A DNA stretch of 9,369 bases from positions 1-9,369 of the forward strand of contig JAFQBO010000398.1 of assembly GCA_017416665.1 (NCBI GenBank). The letters run 5' to 3'. Below, piece after piece: positions 1 through 5,683 of the stretch. A program made the translations under genes and the position numbers. Below the pieces are notes generated by a model. It searched no databases. It was not told the origin of the DNA and was given only the letters and a program-made list of their open reading frames with translations. Every line of letters starts with the position of its first letter. Position 1 is the first letter of the stretch. This stretch comes from Oscillospiraceae bacterium. Lineage in GTDB: Bacteria > Bacillota > Clostridia > Oscillospirales > Ruminococcaceae.

Positions 1-25
1 CAGAAAAGGATTGACCGAAACTTTT
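1..25 (-). repeat. Edge of a second copy of the intergenic repeat (continues outside window)
   Basis: Read on the minus strand from 25 to 1, this matches 6460-6482 on the plus strand at 22 of 23 positions (AAAAGTTTCGGTCAA-n-CCTTTTC). It is the continuation of the repeat that starts right after the spoVAE hairpin at 207-225, and it has been separated from that start by the hairpin element at 27-188. The rest of this copy lies beyond the left edge. This is seen directly; what the repeat does is unknown. Confidence 0.8.
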
Positions 26-26
26 A

Positions 27-188
27 GAACCTGTCTTCACAAGCGTATACACTTGTCTTTTTGATAAATTTCGTCACTAACTTCGTTGAAAAATCTTGCC
101 GTACGTCAAGTACGCCTGCGGTTTTTCGCCTTGTTATTGACTAAATTTTATTCAAAAATCCAAATATATTTCTTGTGAAGACAGGTTC
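27..188. mobile_element. MITE-like 162-bp hairpin element 1
   Basis: The ends are perfect inverted repeats (27-43 against 172-188; the match extends by one base to 26 and 189, 18 bp). A second stem pairs 63-81 with 133-153, and an inner, weaker stem lies around 89-125, so the whole element can fold as one long hairpin. TTA flanks it on both sides (24-26 and 189-191). Removing the element plus one TTA restores a sequence matching the uninterrupted repeat at 6454-6482, the pattern left by a transposition event with a 3-bp target duplication. It has no coding capacity, so any movement would need a transposase in trans. Its core aligns with element 2 at 2324-2483. Mobility is inference from this comparison. 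Confidence 0.75.
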
Positions 189-225
189 TTAGTTTTGTAA
201 CTGAAGACTTTTTTGATAAGCTGAA
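189..225 (-). repeat. Start of intergenic repeat, spoVAE copy
   Basis: On the minus strand this begins TTCAGCTTATCAAAAAAGT, directly after the hairpin that follows spoVAE. It aligns with the repeat starts at 2503-2521 (minus) and 6414-6432 (plus). Element 1 interrupts the copy 37 nt in, and the copy resumes at 25-1. The inserted element accounts for most of the distance between the two halves. Confidence 0.7.
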
Positions 226-247
226 AATATGTCATAAAACATCTTTT
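224..247. terminator. Weak hairpin after spoVAE
   Basis: AAAA-T-ATGT (224-232) pairs with ACAT-C-TTTT (239-247) around a 6-nt loop, with one internal mismatch. It abuts the spoVAE stop codon. The stem is AT-rich and weak. The longer T run lies on the gene side of the stem, which favours stopping transcription that comes from the repeat towards the gene. Function as a terminator is inference. Confidence 0.45.
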
Positions 248-601
248 TTATTTATCCTTTTGCTTAAAAATCACAGCAGCTAACAGTCCTGAGACTATTG
301 CAACGGTAATTCCGGCAGATGCACTCGTAATTCCGCCGGTAAAAATCCCGATAAAACCTCTTTGTGCTATAGCTTTTTCCACTCCCTGTGCAAGAAGGTG
401 TCCGAATCCTGTAAGCGGTACAGTTGCTCCGGCACCTGCAAATTCAGCTATAGGTTTATAAAGTTTTACAGCTGATAAAAGAACACCCGTAACCACATAT
501 GCAGTTAAAATCCTTGCCGGTGTCAGTTTTGTATAATCAATCAAAATCTGTCCTACAGCACAAAGAAGACCTCCAACAAGAAATGCCCATAAATACTCCA
601 T
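248..601 (-). CDS. spoVAE: Stage V sporulation protein AE (SpoVAE), DPA channel component
   Basis: A 117-residue, strongly hydrophobic protein with about four membrane segments (near residues 4-21, 30-48, 57-75 and 84-111) and a short charged tail. Length and sequence fit the small SpoVAE form (SpoVAEb), found next to spoVAD in spore formers. The SpoVA proteins sit in the inner spore membrane and are needed for dipicolinic acid uptake during sporulation and its release in germination. The start is set by an AGGAG site 5 nt upstream (607-610). The gene begins 16 nt after the spoVAD stop, so the two are almost certainly cotranscribed. Family assignment is by recognition of sequence and context. 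Confidence 0.93.
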   Translation of the reverse strand: MEYLWAFLVGGLLCAVGQILIDYTKLTPARILTAYVVTGVLLSAVKLYKPIAEFAGAGATVPLTGFGHLLAQGVEKAIAQRGFIGIFTGGITSASAGITVAIVSGLLAAVIFKQKDK

Positions 602-617
602 AAATACTCCTTTAATG

Positions 618-1625
618 TTATTGGTGCGTAATGTGAATAAGATGAGAAACAGATGGTATTGATTCTCCCTGCTGAGATGCCGCAGGAGAGATCAGAGCAC
701 CTGTAGCGGCAAAAATCATATTGTTTATTTCTCCGGATTTTATTTTCGGAAGAAAATATCCGCAAAGTACGCTTGCACTGCAACCGCATCCCGAGCCGCC
801 GGCATGCATATCCTGTGCCTCAATGTCAAACATCATAACACCACAGTCCATATGCTGTTTTGAAATATCAATGTTATCTTTTTCCATTAGCTCAAGCAAA
901 AGACGACTTCCCACAAGACCCAAATCACCTGTTACAATACAGTCAAAATCAGATGGTGAATATCCTGTATCTTCAAGATAGGTTTTTATTGTAGATGCTG
1001 CCGCAGGTGCCATAGCGGCTCCCATATTATTAGCGTCGGTTATTCCGAGATCGACGATTTTTCCTACTGAAACTGCACGAACAAAAGGTGCTGTTCCTTT
1101 TGAGGACACCACCACTGAACCTGATGCTGTACACGTCCACTGTGCCGAGGGCGTTCGCTGCCCGCCATATGATAACGGCAGACGGAACTGTCTTTCAGCA
1201 GTAGAGAAGTGTGACGATGTAGCGGCGGCATATTTTCCTTCTGATGAAGCGGCAAAGCATGAGGCAAGCAGGAGCCCCTCCGCCATGGTGGAGCATGCAC
1301 CGTAAATTCCGAGAAAGGGAATGTCAAGCGAACGCAGACCATAGCTTGTTGAAAGACACTGATTTATAAGATCACCCGAAAAAATACAGTTTATGTCCTG
1401 AGTTTTAAGCCCTGCCTTTTTTATTGCATGTTCTACTGTTTCCATCAACATTTCACTTTCTGCCTGCTCCCAGGTTTCCTTTCCGAAGTGACTGTCCTCT
1501 TCAACAACATCAAAACAACCTCCAAGCGGTCCTTCACCTTCTTTTTTTCCGACTGTTGATGAATAACTTATAATTGATGGCATATTGTCAAATTCAAATG
1601 TGTTTCGTCCGATTTTTTTTAACAT
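618..1625 (-). CDS. spoVAD: Stage V sporulation protein AD (SpoVAD), DPA-binding
   Basis: A 335-residue protein of the thiolase-fold SpoVAD family, the usual full length. Recognisable family segments are GACSTM with a cysteine at residue 111, GGQRTPSAQWT at 154-164, GDLG at 233-236 and the glycine/cysteine-rich GGSGCGCSAS at 276-285. SpoVAD is known to bind dipicolinic acid and works with the SpoVA membrane proteins to load the spore core. The start at 1625 has a GGGAGG site at 1633-1638, 7 nt away. spoVAE follows in the same operon. spoVAC, usually the gene just upstream, is missing here: the next upstream gene is an unrelated membrane protein. A forespore-type promoter candidate lies just upstream. 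Confidence 0.96.
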   Translation of the reverse strand: MLKKIGRNTFEFDNMPSIISYSSTVGKKEGEGPLGGCFDVVEEDSHFGKETWEQAESEMLMETVEHAIKKAGLKTQDINCIFSGDLINQCLSTSYGLRSLDIPFLGIYGACSTMAEGLLLASCFAASSEGKYAAATSSHFSTAERQFRLPLSYGGQRTPSAQWTCTASGSVVVSSKGTAPFVRAVSVGKIVDLGITDANNMGAAMAPAAASTIKTYLEDTGYSPSDFDCIVTGDLGLVGSRLLLELMEKDNIDISKQHMDCGVMMFDIEAQDMHAGGSGCGCSASVLCGYFLPKIKSGEINNMIFAATGALISPAASQQGESIPSVSHLIHITHQ

Positions 1626-1647
1626 AAAAACGCCTCCCTGAATTTAT

Positions 1648-1678
1648 TATTATCCCAAAACAGAAAAATATAAATTCA
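1648..1678 (-). promoter_or_regulatory. Candidate sigma-G/sigma-F-type promoter of spoVAD
   Basis: On the minus strand TGAATT (1673-1678) is followed after 18 nt by GATAATA (1648-1654). This is close to the forespore sigma-G pattern TGAATA / CATACTA known from Bacillus. The start of transcription would fall near 1641, just ahead of the GGGAGG site. A 10-bp inverted repeat (1638-1647 with 1670-1679) covers the same stretch, so TGAATT occurs on both sides and the match may be partly fortuitous. Confidence 0.45.
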
Positions 1679-1769
1679 GCTTTTCGAAATTTGATAAAAG
1701 TTCTAAAACACAAGCTGTCCAGAAGGGAAAAATTAACATAATTTATTATAATGCTCTTGAGTAGTTTCT

Positions 1770-2306
1770 TTAATCATCAGACAAATTTCTTTTGATAACT
1801 TTGCTTAAAATCAGAAAAATTAGTAATCCGCCGAATGCAAAGAAAATATATTTATAATACTGTACATCAACAACAATTGTTCCCAGATGCACCTCACCAT
1901 CATCGGTTATATACAGCTCGATTTCATCCCCGACGTCATAAGCATAATGATCAATGTATTCCTGATCAGTTGTATTGTTGTCGTATGTACCTCTTATCCG
2001 TGATTCACTGTGGGAAATTGCAAGAAATCCTGTATTCTGAGTAACTGTTTCTCCGTCAAGCTCGTACTTAATTTCCATATTCTGATAAACAGTTACAATA
2101 TAATATTTTCGTTTTTCACCACTTGATTCTCGTTTTTCCTTATGTCTTCTTACATAGCTGTCAAGATCCTTGGTTACAGTTGCAGTAACTTTGTCACTTC
2201 TCAGCAATATACTTCCTTTGTAAAATCCTACAACACCTACACTAACAACTATTATAAAAGTAAGTACTATAAGTATATTCAGCTTACTATTTCTTTTTTT
2301 GCTCAA
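1770..2306 (-). CDS. Two-helix membrane protein, DUF3592-like
   Basis: A 178-residue protein with a basic N-terminus, one membrane helix near residues 10-30, a polar domain of about 120 residues, and a second helix near 151-170 ending in KRNLSDD. The middle part has a beta-rich look: a repeated V/Y-x-V pattern at 69-82, a Y-x-x-G-E pattern, and YDVGDEIELYITDDGEVHLG near the end. This layout resembles DUF3592 proteins, a family of unknown function; the assignment is by eye. The start is TTG at 2306, chosen because a GGAG site (2315-2318) lies 8 nt upstream and the ATG in between opens into a stop at once. No promoter is clear: hairpin element 2 takes up most of the upstream region. Confidence 0.75.
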   Translation of the reverse strand: MSKKRNSKLNILIVLTFIIVVSVGVVGFYKGSILLRSDKVTATVTKDLDSYVRRHKEKRESSGEKRKYYIVTVYQNMEIKYELDGETVTQNTGFLAISHSESRIRGTYDNNTTDQEYIDHYAYDVGDEIELYITDDGEVHLGTIVVDVQYYKYIFFAFGGLLIFLILSKVIKRNLSDD

Positions 2307-2314
2307 ACTATCAT

Positions 2315-2318
2315 CTCC
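2315..2318 (-). promoter_or_regulatory. Ribosome binding site fixing the TTG start of the DUF3592-like gene
   Basis: GGAG read on the minus strand, 8 nt before TTG at 2306. An ATG sits directly after the GGAG, but its frame closes after two more codons, so TTG is the only usable start here. The site lies 5 nt from the end of hairpin element 2. Confidence 0.7.
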
Positions 2319-2323
2319 ATTTA

Positions 2324-2483
2324 GGGCGTGTTGACGCTAAGCCTGACACGCATCTTTTGGGCTGATTTTACTTTGTTCGTCGTTAAAAATCCTTGCTGGC
2401 GACAGCCCACCTGCGAATTTTTGCCTGGAACAAAGACAAAATCATCTCAAAAATCCGCATATCATTATAGTGTCAATACGCCC
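2324..2483. mobile_element. MITE-like 160-bp hairpin element 2
   Basis: The ends pair as inverted repeats: 2323-2339 against 2468-2484, 15 of 17 positions identical, with both differences leaving G-U pairs on one strand. A second stem pairs 2364-2378 with 2428-2443, and a weaker stem around 2384-2423 closes the middle. The core aligns with element 1 in the same orientation (TTCGT..T.AAAAATC.TTGC, CTGCG, TTTTT.GCCT, CAAAAATCC), while the end sequences differ. TTA flanks the left end, but TGG stands on the right, so no clean target duplication remains. No coding capacity. It ends 5 nt before the ribosome binding site of the DUF3592-like gene. Confidence 0.7.
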
Positions 2484-2484
2484 T

Positions 2485-2521
2485 GGATTTTTTGAAATAA
2501 TGACTTATTCGATAAACTGAA
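2485..2521 (-). repeat. Start of intergenic repeat, metallopeptidase copy
   Basis: On the minus strand this begins TTCAGTTTATCGAATAAGT, directly after the hairpin following the dockerin metallopeptidase gene, and stays alignable with the spoVAE copy until about 2487. Hairpin element 2 follows 38 nt into the repeat, against 37 nt for element 1. The continuation AAAAGTTTCGGTCAA is not found on the far side, so this copy is a fragment. Confidence 0.6.
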
Positions 2522-2547
2522 AGGATGCATTTTAAAGTGCATCCTTT
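2520..2547. terminator. Hairpin at the end of the dockerin metallopeptidase gene
   Basis: AAAGGATGCA (2520-2529) pairs with TGCATCCTTT (2538-2547), 10 bp with an 8-nt loop, starting 6 nt after the stop codon at 2554. In the gene's own direction only TTT precedes CAG and the repeat begins. The T5 run (2545-2549) is on the gene side and would serve plus-strand transcription. Probably works in both directions. Confidence 0.75.
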
Positions 2548-2553
2548 TTGTGT

Positions 2554-4326
2554 TTAGGAATTTAAAAGCATACGTTTCATGATAATAATATCAAAAATAT
2601 TGAGTTTTGCGTCATTATTCATATCGCCTGCAAGCAAGTTGGTATCAGTTTCAATTTCAGCACCTGTAAGCCACATATGAAAGGCTGTTGCATCAGAAAC
2701 AGAAAATGTTCCGTCACGATTTACATCGCCTGTAACAGTTCTTGAATTTTCAAGCAGAGTGATTGAATCTACTGTGTAAATCAGGTTATCTGCATAAACA
2801 GACATTGAAATTTCAAGTTTATCTCCAATGTCATAATTTGCAAGATTTTTCTGCTGATCGCTTCCGTAGTAATCACCCTCAAAAGTGAATGTGCCGTTTT
2901 CGGCAAATGTTACTGAATTTTCTGTTTTTGCTGTAATTGTATCAGAAAAACTAATCTGTTTTATGATGTTGTGATCATGATTTCCGAATTCATTTACCGT
3001 AACACCGAATGTTACTTCATTTGCCCAATATTTTTCAGCAGTTGCATCTGTACATTTTATTTTAATCTCATATTTGCCTGCTTTGGTTTTGTCATAATCA
3101 GATGTATCTACAATAAAATCGTCGGAATAGTCAAGCGGATTTACATTATCAAAAATTATGCTGTACTCATCCAGCTGTGATGATGGAATTGTTCCGCCCG
3201 GAAAATAGAACAGTGAAACTCTAAGACCTGTCAAATCAAGTTCTTCGCCCAGTTCGTACTCTAGTTTTGCAGGCATATTATCTACTCTAATATCACCATA
3301 AGGTTCAGCATCAACAAGTTCCTCTGTTGTTGACTCTGTTGTTTCAGGCTGTGCATTTGCCAAATCAAATCTGCCTTCTTCGGCACTTATCTTTGACCAC
3401 ATGTAACGAAGCATCCAGCCGTCAAAATCTGTAATTTCAGTAGATGAACCTGCCATCATGATTGACGAGCCATTTCCTGGAAATCCTCCGGGTGGGAAAC
3501 CGTTTGATTCACCTTCTCCGCCGTAGAAATCGGTCATTCCGAAACCGTGTCCCACTTCGTGGACATGAACATGCAGATTGCTCTGACTGTCAGCCATTGC
3601 AAGATAAGCATTGTCTGAAAGACGCTGTCCCCAGTCACCGCCACAGCCGCCTATATTCGGAAAACCTTGTGTACACCAGAGATACATGTCAAATCTTGTT
3701 CCCGGGTATTCATGTGTTCTGTCATTAAAGTAGTTAAAGCTCCATAATTCTTCAGGAGCACTCGGAAGCTTGTCAGGAATTTCTTCAACACCGTTTGAAG
3801 TGTCATATGTACTATCATAGTCTGTTATCAGATTATCATATATTATCTCGTCAGGCTGAGGATCCAGAATGCAGTTTTTGTCAAGTACAGCCCAACCAAC
3901 AATATTTACATCAACGTGTTCATACGGCCAGTTTTCATAGCCGACAAGATAATCCGTCCAGTTGTTTACACCATCTTCCACAACCTTTTCCAGACCTTCA
4001 CGCTGTGCAAGTGAGAGTGTTTTGTATGACTGCCATCTTACAACATAATTGAGTGTTCCCTTACCTGCAACAATCTGATCGAACAGAACATTATAGCGTT
4101 TCCCTTTACTGCCTGTTGAGTCTTCTGCTGAAATACGGTTGTTCCAGATCCAGTCTGCGGCATAATCATATTCTGATGGCATGTCATCAAGTGTCAGTGA
4201 TGCGGCATTTACCGACATAGTATCATCTGTGACAGCATCAAAAACATCAGGTGAAGCTGTTAAAAATGACATTGTCATTACTGAACTGATAACAGCTGCT
4301 TTAATTCTTTTTGATATTTTTTTCAA
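2554..4326 (-). CDS. Secreted dockerin protein with zinc-metallopeptidase motif and Ig-like domain
   Basis: A 590-residue secreted protein. Residues 1-31 form a signal peptide (basic start, hydrophobic stretch 9-24). Residues 50-310 form the main domain, with the zinc motif HEVGHGFGMTD (H256, E257, H260, D266) and a possible Met-turn SSIMMAG at 288-293, as in metzincin-like peptidases with aspartate as third ligand. Residues 344-446 look like a bacterial Ig-like domain (Big_3 type). A beta-rich segment covers 458-525, and 533-588 is a type I dockerin with calcium loops at 534-545 and 568-579. The dockerin would attach it to a cohesin scaffold. The second loop has alanine (A573) where glycine is usual. 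The start is TTG with GAGGAGG 7 nt upstream. Peptidase activity is inferred from the motif; the substrate is unknown. Confidence 0.85.
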   Translation of the reverse strand: MKKISKRIKAAVISSVMTMSFLTASPDVFDAVTDDTMSVNAASLTLDDMPSEYDYAADWIWNNRISAEDSTGSKGKRYNVLFDQIVAGKGTLNYVVRWQSYKTLSLAQREGLEKVVEDGVNNWTDYLVGYENWPYEHVDVNIVGWAVLDKNCILDPQPDEIIYDNLITDYDSTYDTSNGVEEIPDKLPSAPEELWSFNYFNDRTHEYPGTRFDMYLWCTQGFPNIGGCGGDWGQRLSDNAYLAMADSQSNLHVHVHEVGHGFGMTDFYGGEGESNGFPPGGFPGNGSSIMMAGSSTEITDFDGWMLRYMWSKISAEEGRFDLANAQPETTESTTEELVDAEPYGDIRVDNMPAKLEYELGEELDLTGLRVSLFYFPGGTIPSSQLDEYSIIFDNVNPLDYSDDFIVDTSDYDKTKAGKYEIKIKCTDATAEKYWANEVTFGVTVNEFGNHDHNIIKQISFSDTITAKTENSVTFAENGTFTFEGDYYGSDQQKNLANYDIGDKLEISMSVYADNLIYTVDSITLLENSRTVTGDVNRDGTFSVSDATAFHMWLTGAEIETDTNLLAGDMNNDAKLNIFDIIIMKRMLLNS

Positions 4327-4333
4327 AACATTT

Positions 4334-4340
4334 CCTCCTC
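4334..4340 (-). promoter_or_regulatory. Ribosome binding site fixing the TTG start of the dockerin metallopeptidase
   Basis: GAGGAGG on the minus strand, 7 nt before TTG at 4326. The only nearby ATG, between the two, runs into a stop after one codon. The TTG opens directly into the lysine-rich start of a signal peptide, which supports it. Confidence 0.8.
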
Positions 4341-4362
4341 TTAATGTATTTTTTGTATTTTT

Positions 4363-4391
4363 ATTATAGCATAAACGCCTGAACCTTTCAA
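4363..4391 (-). promoter_or_regulatory. Sigma-A promoter of the dockerin metallopeptidase gene
   Basis: On the minus strand TTGAAA (4386-4391), a 17-nt spacer and TATAAT (4363-4368), with TG one base before the -10 box (extended -10). It lies 37 nt upstream of the start codon and has nothing but the ribosome binding site after it. Confidence 0.8.
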
Positions 4392-4474
4392 GTATCAGAT
4401 TTTATTTATATCTGTAAAATTAACATAAAGAAGCATAAATTTAAACTTACATTAAGCTTTGGATAAAAACTGAG

Positions 4475-4515
4475 GAAGAATCTGCTGTCAACACGAATAA
4501 TAACAGGGATTCTTC
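4475..4515 (-). terminator. Hairpin downstream of the RNA-ligase-family gene
   Basis: GAAGAATC pairs with GATTCTTC (4475-4482 and 4508-4515), with a further CTGT/ACAG pairing inside, 64 nt after the stop codon. In the gene's direction it is followed by CTCAGTTTTTATCCAAAG, a weak match to the repeat start that follows other gene-end hairpins here. The loop is long and the T run short, so it is a probable but not textbook terminator. Confidence 0.5.
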
Positions 4516-4578
4516 AGATGAGAAAGTATCTTGAGACATTTCCATAACCTTACATACGCTCACCTGAATTTGCTTTAC

Positions 4579-5490
4579 TCATTTTTGCTTCTCTTTATCA
4601 GCAACCATTTTTTTGAATATCCTTATTGTAATAGGACCAGAATATTTGCCGAACTGCTCAAACTGACTTACCACTTCCGGTTCTTCCTTAAGACAGTCAT
4701 AGTATACAGCAGACGGAAGATTTTTCATAACAAGTGATGTATCCTTAATAGTATAATTTTCAGGAACTATTCCATCATCTATTAGCTTGTAAAGAAGCTT
4801 TTTTACCCTTGCTTCTGTAACAATTGTTCCTGCAAGTTCTGTCAGACGTTCTCTTTCACGTATAAGCTCCATATCTGTCGGTTTGGGCTTTGGGGCACGA
4901 TGTACCTCACGGAAACGCTCATGAACTATTTTGGTATATATGACATTATGGTCAAGACTACTCATATTTTTTACTACAATACCTTCGCCGATTTCTCCGC
5001 CCATATCAGTTTTGCCGACAAGCGGAAGGTAATCATCCCATTTTGTAAACCTGCCCTCAAAAAAGACAGGTACATATCTGAGACCAAGCTTTTCAGCCAG
5101 AACCCTGACTTCACTCTGTGGCAGATACACCTCTTTTTCAGTATCAAATACATCAAAGCAGTATACTGTTTCATAACATTCCTTTGGATAGTCAAGAGCA
5201 TGTTTTACAAGCCATTCTCCGAACATTCGCAGGTTAGTACCCAGAATGTCCCGAACCTTGTTTTTATCCAGTTTCTGTATCCAGTCATAATAACCTCTGA
5301 GGGTATTTTCCTCTGAAAGTATCATGTTTCTGCTGAAACATATTACTTTATCTTCTTCGCTGTCATACTGAAAGCTTACATTTGAACCATCAAGCTTTTC
5401 CTGTATAATTATTTGGTCACCTTCATTGAATTTCAGTGCCAGGTCTGTCCTGAAGTTTTCAATATTCATATAACGTTTGTGATTTAACAT
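4579..5490 (-). CDS. RNA-ligase-family nucleotidyltransferase
   Basis: A 303-residue protein with the ordered motifs of covalent nucleotidyltransferases (RNA_ligase family, T4 Rnl2-like core). Motif I is KLDGSN at 32-37, with K32 the expected AMP-accepting lysine. Next come FSRN at 52-55, FGEW at 90-93 (motif III), YCFDVFD at 110-116 (IIIa), EGIVVK at 169-174 (IV) and TK at 186-187 with downstream basic residues (V). Such enzymes seal or repair RNA ends using ATP. About 100 residues after motif V form a helical, charged C-terminal domain that I do not recognise. The start at 5490 has GGAG 9 nt upstream. The gene stands alone, divergent from the XRE regulator. No kinase/phosphatase partner is visible, and the substrate is unknown. 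Confidence 0.85.
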   Translation of the reverse strand: MLNHKRYMNIENFRTDLALKFNEGDQIIIQEKLDGSNVSFQYDSEEDKVICFSRNMILSEENTLRGYYDWIQKLDKNKVRDILGTNLRMFGEWLVKHALDYPKECYETVYCFDVFDTEKEVYLPQSEVRVLAEKLGLRYVPVFFEGRFTKWDDYLPLVGKTDMGGEIGEGIVVKNMSSLDHNVIYTKIVHERFREVHRAPKPKPTDMELIRERERLTELAGTIVTEARVKKLLYKLIDDGIVPENYTIKDTSLVMKNLPSAVYYDCLKEEPEVVSQFEQFGKYSGPITIRIFKKMVADKEKQK

Positions 5491-5530
5491 AATACATTTC
5501 TCCTTTTAATAATATTTTCAGAATAAGGTC

Positions 5531-5559
5531 TTGACAATTACAACAACATGCTTTATAAT
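5531..5559 (+). promoter_or_regulatory. Consensus sigma-A promoter of the XRE regulator
   Basis: TTGACA (5531-5536), 17-nt spacer, TATAAT (5554-5559): a perfect match to the housekeeping consensus. Transcription would begin near 5566 and leave a leader of about 118 nt before the start at 5684. The leader holds several inverted repeats. Confidence 0.85.
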
Positions 5560-5569
5560 ATAAGAAAAA

Positions 5570-5588
5570 ATTCCATATTATGCGGAAT
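5570..5588. promoter_or_regulatory. Candidate operator at the transcription start
   Basis: ATTCC (5570-5574) and GGAAT (5584-5588) form a short inverted repeat right at the predicted start of transcription. A repressor bound here would block the promoter, so autoregulation by the downstream XRE protein is possible. The evidence is position and symmetry only. Confidence 0.3.
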
Positions 5589-5600
5589 ATCTTTCTGCAC

Positions 5601-5624
5601 AATTTGATTTTATCATATCAAATT
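5601..5624. promoter_or_regulatory. Perfect 8-bp inverted repeat in the regulator's leader
   Basis: AATTTGAT (5601-5608) and ATCAAATT (5617-5624) are separated by 8 nt, giving centres 16 bp apart. This suits a dimeric helix-turn-helix protein, or a weak RNA hairpin. It lies between the two divergent genes. Confidence 0.35.
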
Positions 5625-5647
5625 TTGAAAAACAAGCGAAAAAATCC

Positions 5648-5661
5648 CGGATTATTATCCG
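5648..5661 (+). other. Small hairpin before the ribosome binding site
   Basis: CGGAT (5648-5652) and ATCCG (5657-5661) pair around a TATT loop, followed by AAAAAAG and the site GGTGAGG (5673-5679). It could affect translation of the regulator, but the stem is only 5 bp. Confidence 0.3.
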
Positions 5662-5683
5662 CAAAAAAGAAAGGTGAGGTTTA

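Noticed and set aside
1638..1700. Plus-strand hairpin followed by TTCAGCTTTTCGAAA, resembling the gene-end repeat start
   Set aside because: It lies in the spoVAD promoter region in the antisense direction, not after a gene, and similarity ends within about 15 bases. Probably chance or a worn remnant.
1740..1760. AT-only palindrome after the DUF3592-like gene as a terminator
   Set aside because: The ATAAT/ATTAT stem is only 5 AT pairs, too weak to support the call.
2464..2469. TATAAT on the minus strand at the edge of hairpin element 2, as a promoter for the DUF3592-like gene
   Set aside because: No -35 box at a suitable distance: TTGACA lies right against it, and the hexamer 17 nt upstream is AAAAAT. 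The gene may instead be reached by read-through.
4579..5490. Assignment of the ligase as a DNA ligase
   Set aside because: It has no NAD-ligase domains and no ATP DNA ligase OB-fold motifs. Motif spacing and FGEW/EGIVVK fit the RNA_ligase family better, although the substrate is not proven.
5509..5537. Minus-strand promoter TTGTCA, 17 nt, TATTAT for the ligase gene
   Set aside because: The spacing is good, but transcription would begin at the ribosome binding site (5500-5503), leaving it at the very 5' end. It may also be an accident of overlap with the plus-strand TTGACA.
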